A program made the translations under genes and the position numbers. Shown piece after piece: positions 42,308 to 51,254 of a stretch of 64,000 bases of DNA. The DNA comes from Marinoscillum sp040222955 (GTDB lineage: Bacteria > Bacteroidota > Bacteroidia > Cytophagales > Cyclobacteriaceae), in NCBI RefSeq assembly GCF_040222955.1, contig NZ_JAVKCA010000007.1, positions 124,001-188,000 of the forward strand, given 5' to 3'. The stretch's first letter is position 1; each line of letters starts with the position of its first letter. Under the pieces are notes generated by a model. That model was not told the origin of the DNA. It did not search any database and saw only the letters and a program-made list of their open reading frames with translations.

Positions 42308-42381
42308 GGTGTGGTAGTTCAGTTGGTTAGAATGCCTGCCTGTCACGCAGGAGGTCGCGGGTTCGAGTCCCGTCCATACCG
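42308..42381 (+). tRNA. tRNA-Asp (anticodon GTC)
   Basis: Read as a 74-base cloverleaf without an encoded CCA: acceptor arms GGTGTGG and CCATACC with one G-T wobble, D-arm GTTCAGTTGGTTAGAAT, anticodon stem CCTGCCT-GTC-ACGCAGG, T-arm CGGGTTCGAGTCCCG and discriminator G. The sequence follows the E. coli tRNA-Asp closely. The gap from the accA start to here and onwards to 42567 holds only its promoter and terminator, with nothing else evident. Confidence 0.96.
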
Positions 42382-42392
42382 CTAAAAATTGC

Positions 42393-42422
42393 AAAACCCT
42401 CTGATTTTCAGAGGGTTTTTTT
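42393..42422 (+). terminator. terminator after tRNA-Asp
   Basis: Perfect 12-base arms AAAACCCTCTGA and TCAGAGGGTTTT with a TTT loop, running into a T-tract. It sits 12 bases after the tRNA. Confidence 0.9.
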
Positions 42423-42567
42423 GTTTATATGCGCTTGCGGAAAAGTATGATCCCCGACATCTCAATTCCAAAGTGCAAATTCTAGCCAGTAGGTATAGGA
42501 ATACCACCGATGACCTTTTCAAACTCCACTTCTAAACAATTCGATAGAACACCTTGTCTCAGTTTAA

Positions 42568-43566
42568 TTACCCACGCTGAACCACCGAATCTCTCAAAAT
42601 CAATTTAGGTACAATATCCAGCGGCTCTGACTCGGTTTCATTGAGCAAGTCCAGCAATGTAGTCACGGCCATGCGGCCCATCTTACTGGTGGAATGCTCT
42701 ATGCTTGACAGTTTAGGAAACGTATACTCACACAATGGCCGGTTGTCAAAACCCAAAACTGAAACCTCTTTGGGGACCTTCACGCCTATCTCATTAAAGT
42801 GGGCAATCACCTGTGCACCGATCAGGTCATTATAACAGACCACGGCATCAAATGCGCCCTCCTTCCAATGTTCTTCGAGGATCTCTGATGCGCTACCATC
42901 CGAGTCTAAAAAACTCACCTTACAATGTGGCAAACCACTTTCATCCAAAGCCTTATTATAGCCACTTAGTCTGGCCACGCCATTCTTTAGCGCTTGAGAG
43001 AGCCCTATAAACAACAACTTTCGGTGCCCCAACGCTATGAGGTACTTACCTCCCATATATCCCCCATGTGCATCATCAAAAGAGATGTGCGGAAACACAT
43101 CCTGTTCTATGGTGCGATCGAAAATCACCGCCTGTTTACCCAGAACTGTTAGATTTTTAAGAAAATTAATATTGTGTGTTTCCTTTGATGGAGCAATCAG
43201 AATCCCTTCCACATTACATGCAACCAGGGATTTAACCAGTTGATTTTCCTTCTTTTTAGACTCATTGGACTGGCAAACCAGCAGGTTATACCCAAGCTCC
43301 TCAGAAGCCTCCTGCATACCTGAAAGAATGGCTGCAAAGAAATCATCTCCAATCTCTGGAACAATGATTCCAATCAGTTTTGTCTTGTTCGTTCTCAGTC
43401 CTTTTGCGGCGGTATTCACCTGATAATTCAGCTTGCGGGCCATGGCCTTCACATCTTTGACCAACCGGGCATTGCTTTGATTTTTACCATTGAGAATGCG
43501 GGATACAGTAGAGGTGGACACTTCCAGCGCACTGGCAATATCTTTGATGGTGGCGACACGTTTCAT
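42568..43566 (-). CDS. LacI family transcriptional regulator
   Basis: 332 residues. The DNA-binding HTH is TIKDIASALEVSTSTVSRILNG (residues 6-27) and the hinge helix follows (RLVKDVKAMARKLNYQVNTAA). The rest is the periplasmic-binding-protein-like effector domain, with LIGIIVPEIGDDFFAAIL and the characteristic DAVVCYNDLIGAQVI and LGFDN segments. It probably binds a sugar or a metabolite, but no target operon is visible in the window. It is divergent from the Nudix regulator, with 100 bases between the start codons. Confidence 0.93.
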   Translation of the reverse strand: MKRVATIKDIASALEVSTSTVSRILNGKNQSNARLVKDVKAMARKLNYQVNTAAKGLRTNKTKLIGIIVPEIGDDFFAAILSGMQEASEELGYNLLVCQSNESKKKENQLVKSLVACNVEGILIAPSKETHNINFLKNLTVLGKQAVIFDRTIEQDVFPHISFDDAHGGYMGGKYLIALGHRKLLFIGLSQALKNGVARLSGYNKALDESGLPHCKVSFLDSDGSASEILEEHWKEGAFDAVVCYNDLIGAQVIAHFNEIGVKVPKEVSVLGFDNRPLCEYTFPKLSSIEHSTSKMGRMAVTTLLDLLNETESEPLDIVPKLILRDSVVQRG

Positions 43567-43610
43567 TTTGGGTATTCTGGGCTCAATCTAATTTTAAATT
43601 CTTCAATAAT

Positions 43611-43629
43611 AAACGTAAATTTAACGCTT
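43611..43629. promoter_or_regulatory. 19-bp palindrome between lacI-type and Nudix regulators
   Basis: Reads AAACGTAAATTTAACGCTT; the two halves match at 14 of 18 positions about the central base (pattern AAnCGTnAA-n-TTnACGnTT). Its size and symmetry are those of a LacI- or Nudix-regulator operator. It lies 45 bases from the start of the LacI gene and 38 from that of the Nudix gene, so one site could control both. Confidence 0.45.
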
Positions 43630-43666
43630 ATAGTTGACTATCAATATCTTAAAAACACGATTCATC

Positions 43667-44362
43667 ATGACTTATCAGCATCCAACCATGTGGGTTTCCA
43701 TAGATTGTCTGGTGTTCGGCTATGATGTCTCTGAAGAGAACCTTAAGTTACTTTTATTTCAAAGAAAAGTAGATCCATTTGCAGGGCAATGGTCCCTTAT
43801 CGGTGGATTTGTGAATGAAAACGAAGACCTATCCGCTGGCGCTCAGCGCGTACTGAAGACATTCACGGGACTCGACGGAGTGTTTCTGGAGCAACTTTCC
43901 ACTTTTGGTAAAGCCAGCCGTGATCCCGGTGGCAGAGTGGTGTCTGTACTGTACTGGAGTCTGATCAAACTCGATTCCATTCAAAAGGAAGTGGTGAATA
44001 GTCATGGTGCCGGATGGTTCGATCTGGATCAACTCCCAGAGCTGGTCATGGATCACCTCGACATGACCCACCTGGGCATTGAGCAGCTCCAGCGCAATGC
44101 CACCACTACCCCTATCGGCTTTGAACTACTCCCGGAGAAGTTCACCCTTCCACAACTATTAAGGCTCTATGAGGGCATTTATGGCAAAAGTATTGACGAC
44201 AGGAACTTCAGAAAAAAGATTCTGGCCACAAATGTACTGGTGCGATTGGATGAAAAGGATAAATCCGGATCTAAGAAAGGGGCTTATAAGTACATGTTTG
44301 ATGAGAACAAGTACAATGAACTGAAGCAACGCGGGTATCACCTGGATTTTTCCATCAGGTGA
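43667..44362 (+). CDS. Nudix-related transcriptional regulator (NrtR/AraR-like), catalytically degenerate
   Basis: 231 residues from the ATG at 43667. The N-terminal Nudix domain has WVSIDCLVFGYDVSEENLKLLLFQRKVDPFAGQWSLIGGFVNENE (shown in parts), but the box that should read REXXEE is QRVLKTFTG, so the metal-binding acidic residues are lost. A winged-helix region follows from about residue 140 (LLPEKFTLPQLLRLYEGIYGKSIDDRNFRKKI). This is the pattern of NrtR regulators, which in Bacteroides include the arabinose repressor AraR. It senses a nucleotide or sugar metabolite rather than hydrolysing it. A gene for its ligand pathway is not in the window. Confidence 0.85.
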   Translation: MTYQHPTMWVSIDCLVFGYDVSEENLKLLLFQRKVDPFAGQWSLIGGFVNENEDLSAGAQRVLKTFTGLDGVFLEQLSTFGKASRDPGGRVVSVLYWSLIKLDSIQKEVVNSHGAGWFDLDQLPELVMDHLDMTHLGIEQLQRNATTTPIGFELLPEKFTLPQLLRLYEGIYGKSIDDRNFRKKILATNVLVRLDEKDKSGSKKGAYKYMFDENKYNELKQRGYHLDFSIR

Positions 44363-44368
44363 GGGCAC

Positions 44369-44394
44369 AAAAAAAACCCGACCGAAAGGTCAGG
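44369..44394 (-). terminator. terminator of the rplT operon
   Basis: On the minus strand CCTGACC, loop TTTC, then GGTCGGG, one G-U wobble, followed by eight T. It ends the thrS-infC-rpmI-rplT unit just before the convergent Nudix gene. Confidence 0.85.
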
Positions 44395-44423
44395 CTTCTA
44401 AATCAGTAAGTACTGTTAAACAC

Positions 44424-44768
44424 TTATTTTTTAGCTAAATCCACTACAGCTTTGAAAGCATCAGGGTGATTCATTGCCAAATCAGCAAGAACTTTTCTGT
44501 TGATCTCTACATTGGCAGCTTTCAACTGACCCATGAACTGAGAGTATGACAAGCCATATTCTCTCACGGCTGCATTGATTCTCTGAATCCAAAGTGCTCT
44601 GTATTCTCTTTTCTTAACTTTTCTGTCACGGTAAGCATACTGCATACCTTTTTCGATGGCATTCTTTGCTACCGTCCAGACATTTTTTCTTCTGCCCCAG
44701 TACCCTTTGGCTTGCTTCATCGTCTTCTTACGACGTGCTCTGGATGCTACATGATTTACTGATCTCAT
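44424..44768 (-). CDS. rplT: ribosomal protein L20
   Basis: 114 residues, the standard length. The highly basic N-terminus with RSVNHVASRARRKKTMKQAKGYWGRRKNVW and the core YRDRKVKKREYRALWIQRINAA identify it; it binds 23S rRNA early in 50S assembly and in other bacteria represses its own operon. It is the last gene before the terminator, 81 bases after rpmI. Confidence 0.97.
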   Translation of the reverse strand: MRSVNHVASRARRKKTMKQAKGYWGRRKNVWTVAKNAIEKGMQYAYRDRKVKKREYRALWIQRINAAVREYGLSYSQFMGQLKAANVEINRKVLADLAMNHPDAFKAVVDLAKK

Positions 44769-44849
44769 TTGTTTTTCTTTTTTGACAATTGGCGCCAGTC
44801 ATTACTGAGCTTGTTAGCCAGATTATCGGGTTAAACTATTGAACCTTAA

Positions 44850-45044
44850 TTAGAGGTTAAGCATGTGCTTAACGTTTCTCTCGTCACTTGGATGAACCAA
44901 AGCAGCGTGCGTCAGATTTCTCTTTTGCTTCGTTTCTTTTTTGGTCAAAATGTGACTTTTGAATGCGTGCTTTCTTTTGATTTTACCTGTACCTGTCAGT
45001 TTAAATCTTTTTTTAGCACTGGAATTGGTTTTTACCTTCGGCAT
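44850..45044 (-). CDS. rpmI: ribosomal protein L35
   Basis: 64 residues. MPKVKTNSSAKKRFKLTGTG and KRKHAFKSHILTKK are the L35 signatures. It lies ten bases after infC and before rplT, the usual infC-rpmI-rplT order. Confidence 0.96.
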   Translation of the reverse strand: MPKVKTNSSAKKRFKLTGTGKIKRKHAFKSHILTKKETKQKRNLTHAALVHPSDERNVKHMLNL

Positions 45045-45054
45045 TTCCTACTAT

Positions 45055-45609
45055 TTATTTCTTACTTACTGATTTCGCTGCAATGATGATAGACATGCGC
45101 TTACCTTCCAACTTGGGAAGTAGTTCTACCTTACCATAGTCCTCTACGGCCTGCGCAAACTTCAAAAGAAGGATTTCTCCACGCTCTTTGAAAACGATCG
45201 TTCGACCAACGAAGTGTACGTAGGCTTTCACCTTGGCTCCTTCTTTTAGAAACTTAATCGCATGATTCAACTTGAAGTTGAAATCGTGCTCATCCGTATT
45301 GGGTCCAAATCTGATCTCTTTTACGACAGTTTTCTGAGCTTTGGCTTTGATCTCCTTTTGCTTCTTCTTCTGCTCATATTTGAACTTTGAATAGTCGATC
45401 ACCTTACAAACAGGCGGTTCGGCCTTGGGAGAAATCTCCACCAGGTCTAATCCTTGTTGTCTGGCTAATTCCAATGCCTTTTCGATGGGATATACATCCA
45501 CTTCAACATTGTCTCCAACTACCCGCACTTCACGAGCTCTGATCTTTTCGTTCACTTTATAAGGCTCTTCTACGCGACCCCTATACGGCTTTCTGTATGG
45601 TCTACTAAT
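45055..45609 (-). CDS. infC: translation initiation factor IF-3, with an ATT start codon
   Basis: 184 residues read from ATT at 45609. A GTG at 45555 would give a 166-residue form, but that loses the conserved N-terminal RPYRKPYRG...EEPYKVNEKI. The ATT has a Shine-Dalgarno sequence GGAGG six bases upstream, rare for this lineage. IF-3 checks the start codon and destabilises initiation on ATT, so this codon is the classic autocontrol device known from E. coli infC. The N-domain (KALELARQQGLDLVEIS) and C-domain (EIRFGPNTDEHDFNFKLNH...) are both complete. Confidence 0.93.
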   Translation of the reverse strand: MSRPYRKPYRGRVEEPYKVNEKIRAREVRVVGDNVEVDVYPIEKALELARQQGLDLVEISPKAEPPVCKVIDYSKFKYEQKKKQKEIKAKAQKTVVKEIRFGPNTDEHDFNFKLNHAIKFLKEGAKVKAYVHFVGRTIVFKERGEILLLKFAQAVEDYGKVELLPKLEGKRMSIIIAAKSVSKK

Positions 45610-45685
45610 TGTAATCCTCCTTTTTTGGTTCTACCATTGAAAAATAAAACGCAAATATCGTTATTATTTCTCTTTATATAAAATG

Positions 45686-47635
45686 CTAATTTCCTTTATT
45701 TAACAGTTCTTTTACTGTGTTGTTAAAGAAATCTTTAAATTCTTTGATTTTCATACTCCCCTGATCCCCCTTGCCATGAGCGCGGACAGACACGCTATCA
45801 CTCTCTGACTCCTGCTCGCCTACTATGAGCATGTAAGGTATCTTCTTTACTTCGGCATCCCTTATCTTTTTACCGATTTTCTCGTCGCGTTCATCAATAT
45901 ATCCCCGAATATCTTCTTGCTGAAGAAAAGAGTATACTGAATGGGCATAATCATGATACTTTTCAGAGATGGGCAATACGGCAATTTGTTCCGGCGCCAG
46001 CCAGATCGGGAAATCTCCGGCGGTACTTTCGATCAAAATGGCTACGAAACGTTCCATAGAGCCAAAAGGAGCTCTGTGAATCATCACTGGCCGGTGCTTC
46101 TGGTTGTCAGTGCCGGTGTACTCCAACTCGAAGCGCTCAGGCAGGTTATAATCTACCTGAATAGTTCCCAGTTGCCATTTTCTCCCCAAGGCATCTTTCA
46201 CCATGAAATCGAGCTTAGGACCATAGAAGGCCGCTTCACCTAGCTCCACCACCGTTTTCAGGTTTTTCTCGGCAGCCACTTCCGTGATCTCGCGCTCGGC
46301 TCGGTCCCAGTTTTCATTGCTACCGATGTACTTATCCGGGTTCTCAGGATCCCTGAGAGATATCTGAGCTGTAAAATCCTCAAAACCCAGTGTATTGAAA
46401 ACATACAACACAAGGTCAATCACTTTAGCAAACTCAGCTTTCACCTGGTCCGGACGACAGAAAATATGTGCATCATCCTGCGTAAAGCCCCTTACCCTGG
46501 TCAGTCCGTGAAGCTCGCCACTTTGCTCATATCTATACACGGTACCAAACTCGGCGTATCTGACAGGTAATTCCTTATACGATTTTGGGCTGGACTTATA
46601 GATTTCGCAGTGGTGCGGGCAGTTCATGGGTTTCAGTAAAAACTCTTCGTCCTCTGCCGGAGTATGGATTGGCTGAAAGGAATCTTCACCATATTTGGCA
46701 TAATGCCCTGAAGTCACATACAATTCCTTACTGCCAATATGGGGAGTCACCACCTGCTCATATCCTGCTTTTACCTGTGCCTTCTTCAAAAAGTTTTCCA
46801 AGCGCTCACGGAGCACAGCTCCTTTTGGTAACCACAAAGGAAGTCCTTTGCCCACCTTTTCTGAAAAAGTAAAAAGCCCAAGCTCTTTACCGATCTTACG
46901 ATGGTCTCTTTTTTTGGCTTCCTCCAGAAGGGTGAGGTATTCAGTTAATTCTTTTTGCTTGGGAAAAGTGATGGCGTACAGCCTGGTAAGCTGCTTTCGC
47001 TTCTCGTCCCCACGCCAGTAGGCACCGGCTATATTGAGTACTTTAGCTGCTTTAATGAAACCCGTGTGGGGAATGTGTGGGCCCCTGCAAAGGTCAGTGA
47101 AATTGCCTTGCTCATAAAAGGTAATGTTTCCATCCTCCAGGCCTTCAAGCAATTCCAGCTTGTACTCATCTCCCTTTTTCTGGTAATAATCCACCGCATC
47201 CTGCTTGCTGATATCCTTTCTGACATAAGGATTCTTTTCCCGTGCCAGTTCAAGCATTTTGTCTTCTATAGCTTTTAGGTTTTCAGCATCAAAAACCTGA
47301 TTTCCAAAATCCACGTCATAGTAAAATCCATTTTCTATGGGCGGACCTATACCCAATTTCACACCAGGGTAGAGCGCCTCCAGTGCCTCAGCCATGAGGT
47401 GGGCGGAAGAGTGCCACATGGTGGACTTTCCTTCGTCATCATTCCAGGTGAGCAGACTGAGTGTAGCATCTTCGTTAATAGGCCGGGTAGCATCTCTTAC
47501 TTCGCCATTTACCTTGGCGGCCAATACATTTCTGGCCAGTCCTTCGCTAATGCTCGTGGCCACATCCATGGCAGTTATGCCCTTTTCATAATGCCTTTCA
47601 CTACCATCCGGTAAAGTGATTTTAATTTCACTCAT
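45686..47635 (-). CDS. thrS: threonyl-tRNA synthetase
   Basis: 649 residues. Residues 1-60 are the TGS domain (ITLPDGSERHYEKGITAMDVATSI), then the editing domain with HSSAHLMAEALEAL. The class II core has the Zn ligand Cys in MNCPHHCEIY, motif 2 RYEQSGELHGLTRVRGFTQDDAHIF and motif 3 HRAPFGSMERF. It charges tRNA-Thr. The start overlaps the stop of the upstream lipoprotein gene by eight bases, which ties it to two surface-protein genes. Confidence 0.96.
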   Translation of the reverse strand: MSEIKITLPDGSERHYEKGITAMDVATSISEGLARNVLAAKVNGEVRDATRPINEDATLSLLTWNDDEGKSTMWHSSAHLMAEALEALYPGVKLGIGPPIENGFYYDVDFGNQVFDAENLKAIEDKMLELAREKNPYVRKDISKQDAVDYYQKKGDEYKLELLEGLEDGNITFYEQGNFTDLCRGPHIPHTGFIKAAKVLNIAGAYWRGDEKRKQLTRLYAITFPKQKELTEYLTLLEEAKKRDHRKIGKELGLFTFSEKVGKGLPLWLPKGAVLRERLENFLKKAQVKAGYEQVVTPHIGSKELYVTSGHYAKYGEDSFQPIHTPAEDEEFLLKPMNCPHHCEIYKSSPKSYKELPVRYAEFGTVYRYEQSGELHGLTRVRGFTQDDAHIFCRPDQVKAEFAKVIDLVLYVFNTLGFEDFTAQISLRDPENPDKYIGSNENWDRAEREITEVAAEKNLKTVVELGEAAFYGPKLDFMVKDALGRKWQLGTIQVDYNLPERFELEYTGTDNQKHRPVMIHRAPFGSMERFVAILIESTAGDFPIWLAPEQIAVLPISEKYHDYAHSVYSFLQQEDIRGYIDERDEKIGKKIRDAEVKKIPYMLIVGEQESESDSVSVRAHGKGDQGSMKIKEFKDFFNNTVKELLNKGN

Positions 47636-48698
47636 TCTCAGTCTCTTTCTTTGATGAAATATCTAATATGGGGATTCTCTTCTCTCTTTCCCTCAAACTC
47701 CGCAAATATGCAATTTTTCGACCAACATTTCGAGCCATTTCTTCGGCAATTGAATTGGTGGAATCTTTTTCAAAAACCAGTGATGAGATGGCATAGGATT
47801 GGTTCAGGTAGCCCTGATTTTCGTAGATTTCGGCCTTGGCCAGTAAAGCCCTTGACGAACTGTCTTTCTGTATCACCAAATCCAGATAATGTGTCGCTGA
47901 ATCCCACTGGTTATCCAATTTGTACCACATGGCACGCCGATAATAAACTTCCGAACTCTTCAGTGCCCGCAACCTGGAGTGGGCCTGCTCACTCTTACCC
48001 AACTCATAAAATGTCTTTGCGGCAAGCATTTGTCCCTCCGGGTCATCGTCATTGATCTGCAGTCGCTCCAGTACCCTACCTGCTTCTTCAAACTGGCTGT
48101 GTTCAAGGAGTAACGGCACATAATCATGCAGTACGGAGGGATGATTACTATCTGCTCTGGAAAGGTTGCTAAATGCATAAAGCGCTCTGGTAGTGTCCTC
48201 CATTCCCAGGTAGGTTCGGGCTGCAAAGGTCAACTTCTCTGGATCACCTTTACTCACCTGCACCAAATCCCACAGGTGATTCTGGGCTTCCCTCTCCCGC
48301 CCCAGACCTGACAGAGCAATAACTCTCCATTGGAGGTTATCACCAGAAAAGCCGTTCAGTTCTTCCCAAAACCCCACATAATCAAGCATTTTTTCATACA
48401 AATGATGGGTTCTGAAATAATCCTGACCATATGAATAGATCTCCTGATCCAATCCGGCATTGGAAATGATAAAATCAAGGTCAGCGTCTGCTTCTTCAGG
48501 CCATCTAAGTTTTTGATTGATAAACAGGCGCTTCTTTCTTAGCAGTACATCCCTGGGTTTGTCCCTGATTTCGGAGTTGATTGACCTCAAAGCTGTGAGG
48601 TAATAATCAGGGCCCACTGAGACTTCTGTAATAGGATATTTCTGATGGTCTGCGCAACCAGCCAAAATCAAAAAACAAATGAGGACTCGGTATATCAC
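47628..48698 (-). CDS. TPR-containing lipoprotein
   Basis: 356 residues starting with GTG at 48698, which overlaps the upstream stop as TAGTG. The signal peptide ends in the lipobox LILAGC (Cys15). The mature part is a series of TPR-like helix pairs (for example AHSRLRALKSSEVYYRRAMWYK and SATHYLDLVIQKDSSSRALLAKAEIYENQG), about eight repeats. It probably docks to outer-membrane proteins. Coupling to a DUF5686 gene upstream and thrS downstream is firm from the overlaps, but its purpose is unclear. Confidence 0.82.
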   Translation of the reverse strand: MIYRVLICFLILAGCADHQKYPITEVSVGPDYYLTALRSINSEIRDKPRDVLLRKKRLFINQKLRWPEEADADLDFIISNAGLDQEIYSYGQDYFRTHHLYEKMLDYVGFWEELNGFSGDNLQWRVIALSGLGREREAQNHLWDLVQVSKGDPEKLTFAARTYLGMEDTTRALYAFSNLSRADSNHPSVLHDYVPLLLEHSQFEEAGRVLERLQINDDDPEGQMLAAKTFYELGKSEQAHSRLRALKSSEVYYRRAMWYKLDNQWDSATHYLDLVIQKDSSSRALLAKAEIYENQGYLNQSYAISSLVFEKDSTNSIAEEMARNVGRKIAYLRSLREREKRIPILDISSKKETENE

Positions 48699-51178
48699 TA
48701 CAGGATGAGTTGGATATTAAATTTCAAACCAAATTTACGAACATCCTGGCGATCGAGGTAAGTGAGTCGGTGAAAGGCTTCGACAGAGAAAACTTTAAAG
48801 ATATTTTCTACCCCATAACCCAGCTCAATGTAGGGTCTATGATCAAGCTGATAAAAGGGCAGCACCTCCACCCCATCCACCATCTTATTTTTGGTCATGG
48901 AAAGGTTGCGATCGCTAATGTCCCCATAAAGCATATTGGCACTACCGATCAGGCGCCATTTCAGTTTCTTCATCAGCGGAATGGTATTTAGAATGAATCC
49001 TTCAAAGGAATGTCGATATCTGAATTCAACGTATTTATCCGTACTGAACTCAAAATAATCCATCAGGTTGTAAGCGAAATTCACATAAAAGAAAGTCTCA
49101 TTACCGATGGTATTATACAGCAGTGTGTAGGGTAAATCTCCAGCAATATATCCACCCGTAAGTCTGATCTTAGATACTCCAAGGATGCCCATTTTCTGAT
49201 CCTTCTCGACTGAGAGCTTTATTTTATGGTATTCGAAATCACTTCCCAATATGCCCTTGAAGCCATAGGTATAATCCAGGTTGAACGCTGGCCATCGGAC
49301 GGTCCCCAGACTAAGGCGTTCATTGTCATTGATTACAAAAAGCTCGTCCTTGGCATACCGCATAGATACAGAAGCTTCACTTACTTCGTAGGCATCTGAG
49401 GTCTCCGTATCCCCGGGGTTGCGATAGTACTGAAAATCAAAGAATGGATCAAAAGATTCATGCTTGAACGCAAAAGTGGCTCCGAACCCGGCACTGATCT
49501 GCCTAAAGAGACTCAGCCTGTACTTATTGATGAGAAAGGGCTGGGTGAGGGTACCGAATCTGCTCAGAGAGTAAAAAAGACTATTAGGCTCAATGTGTTC
49601 ATTGAGCAGCCATACCTGCTCTACCTCCCGTTGTTGCTCGTATTTGATGTTGGTCCAGGGCTGCCTGTCCAGTATCCGGTCGGCATAAAAGCGGTACTTG
49701 ATGCGCTCATCATCGAATCCATAACCTACATGACCACCAAAGGTCCACTTCCTGCTGAGGTCTATGGTGGTGCGGCCTCCAAAACCTACACGTACCCCTT
49801 CGATGTTGTTGTTACCAAAAAACGTAGAATATGGCCCAACATCTATCGGGCCCACTTTATAGTATCCATTCACCGCAAACTTGGCCAGGTCCATGTAGGT
49901 TTTAACCACCGGTATTCGTTTCATTGAATCGATCATGCTGAAAACATTGATTTCTGTGGGTGACAATGAATCATGTCTGTTTTCGGCCCAATACTGCTCA
50001 TCGTAATCGCGAACGGTTTCCTCCATCACTACCGGGTTTAGATAGAAGCCATTGGGCTTAGGTTGGTTTACTACGTGATCTTTGGTAGAAACATAGAATT
50101 TGGCCAGCATTCCTGCCGTCTCCTTTGTGACCTGTGACACATCCACCACCACCCTTGTCTTTTCCGGTAACCATGGGCCAGCGGTAGTCTTGATGAGATC
50201 TTGCTGAATCTTGATCTTCTCGATATAATTGAGATTGGCGGCTTTGGGCACTGAAGCATCTATCCGTTTAAGCGCATACTCCTCCCTGGTAATCCACATG
50301 GTGCCAGTAAAGGCCAAGTCCTGTTCCCTTTTGGGATAAAAATCAATCCGATAACAGTAGTGATCGTTGATATAAGCGCTGTCCTCCAGGTAAACATCAT
50401 AGTAGAGTCTCCACCCATCTGTGAGTGGAGAAACAAATTCTTTGGTGACAATATTGAGCCAGTTCTGGTAGAAGTTGTACTCCTGAAACGTGGAACCAAT
50501 GACCTGTGAGGTCAAGGTACCATCGGTGATCCCCACCCCGCTTACTTTAGTTTTGATGATGTTTTCATGCTTGAATTTTGGGTCCTTTTTGTAATAGAAG
50601 TCAGAAATGGCCTCTGAGATAAACACAGGTAAGATGGGCATTCCATCTTCTCCGGCAATCTGTTCTATACTGTCCAGCACATTGGTGATCTTTTTAACAA
50701 TCTTCCTGTTCCTAAACCGATCAGAGATGTTATCTACATCAAATTCAACTTTCGTATAACTTTCATACTGATAGGCACTTAAGCTGCGCTTGTCATTCAG
50801 GTCCTTATTACGGATGATATTTCGCATGATCGGCCAGGCCGGATTCTCTCCGGCATACACCACCACCTCCCCCAGGGTCTTAACATCCTCATCCATTTGA
50901 AAATTGATGATCTGATCACGGCCTCTCTCAAGGGGCTTAGCACGCATGACAAAACCAATGTAGCGTACCTCAATTGAATCCACCTTTTGGTTGGTCCTGG
51001 CTATGAAGTTGCCATCAAAATCCGTGATGGTACCATCTTGTGTCCCAGTGAAAATCACATTAGCAAAAGGTATAGGGGTACCTGTAGCAGATTCAATCAC
51101 TTTGCCAGAAACCGTGGTGGTCTGTGCAAACGCAACGAGAGAAAACAAGGAAAACGCAATAAAAAGAAACTTCTTCAA
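48698..51178 (-). CDS. DUF5686-type outer-membrane protein with a carboxypeptidase-regulatory-like domain
   Basis: 826 residues from the TTG at 51178 (KKFLFIAFSLFSLVAFAQ is a clear signal peptide); the longer reading from 51280 would overlap the repressor gene. Residues 20-105 are a CarboxypepD_reg-like beta-sandwich (VSGKVIESATGTPIPFANVIF, GNFIAR). The centre resembles DUF5686 (AGENPAWPIMRNIIRNKDLNDKRSLSAYQYESYTKVEFDVDN, quoted in part), and the C-terminal third is a beta-barrel (GFGGRTTIDLSRKWTFGGHVGYGF, ending FGLKFNIQLIL). Outer-membrane localised, of unknown substrate. Head of the unit leading to thrS and infC. Confidence 0.85.
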   Translation of the reverse strand: MKKFLFIAFSLFSLVAFAQTTTVSGKVIESATGTPIPFANVIFTGTQDGTITDFDGNFIARTNQKVDSIEVRYIGFVMRAKPLERGRDQIINFQMDEDVKTLGEVVVYAGENPAWPIMRNIIRNKDLNDKRSLSAYQYESYTKVEFDVDNISDRFRNRKIVKKITNVLDSIEQIAGEDGMPILPVFISEAISDFYYKKDPKFKHENIIKTKVSGVGITDGTLTSQVIGSTFQEYNFYQNWLNIVTKEFVSPLTDGWRLYYDVYLEDSAYINDHYCYRIDFYPKREQDLAFTGTMWITREEYALKRIDASVPKAANLNYIEKIKIQQDLIKTTAGPWLPEKTRVVVDVSQVTKETAGMLAKFYVSTKDHVVNQPKPNGFYLNPVVMEETVRDYDEQYWAENRHDSLSPTEINVFSMIDSMKRIPVVKTYMDLAKFAVNGYYKVGPIDVGPYSTFFGNNNIEGVRVGFGGRTTIDLSRKWTFGGHVGYGFDDERIKYRFYADRILDRQPWTNIKYEQQREVEQVWLLNEHIEPNSLFYSLSRFGTLTQPFLINKYRLSLFRQISAGFGATFAFKHESFDPFFDFQYYRNPGDTETSDAYEVSEASVSMRYAKDELFVINDNERLSLGTVRWPAFNLDYTYGFKGILGSDFEYHKIKLSVEKDQKMGILGVSKIRLTGGYIAGDLPYTLLYNTIGNETFFYVNFAYNLMDYFEFSTDKYVEFRYRHSFEGFILNTIPLMKKLKWRLIGSANMLYGDISDRNLSMTKNKMVDGVEVLPFYQLDHRPYIELGYGVENIFKVFSVEAFHRLTYLDRQDVRKFGLKFNIQLIL

Positions 51179-51254
51179 GGATAGTCGTGAGCTAGAGCTG
51201 AAACGAACGCAAATCAAGTCTATTATTACGAAGGTGGGAAAAATGAGATGTTGT

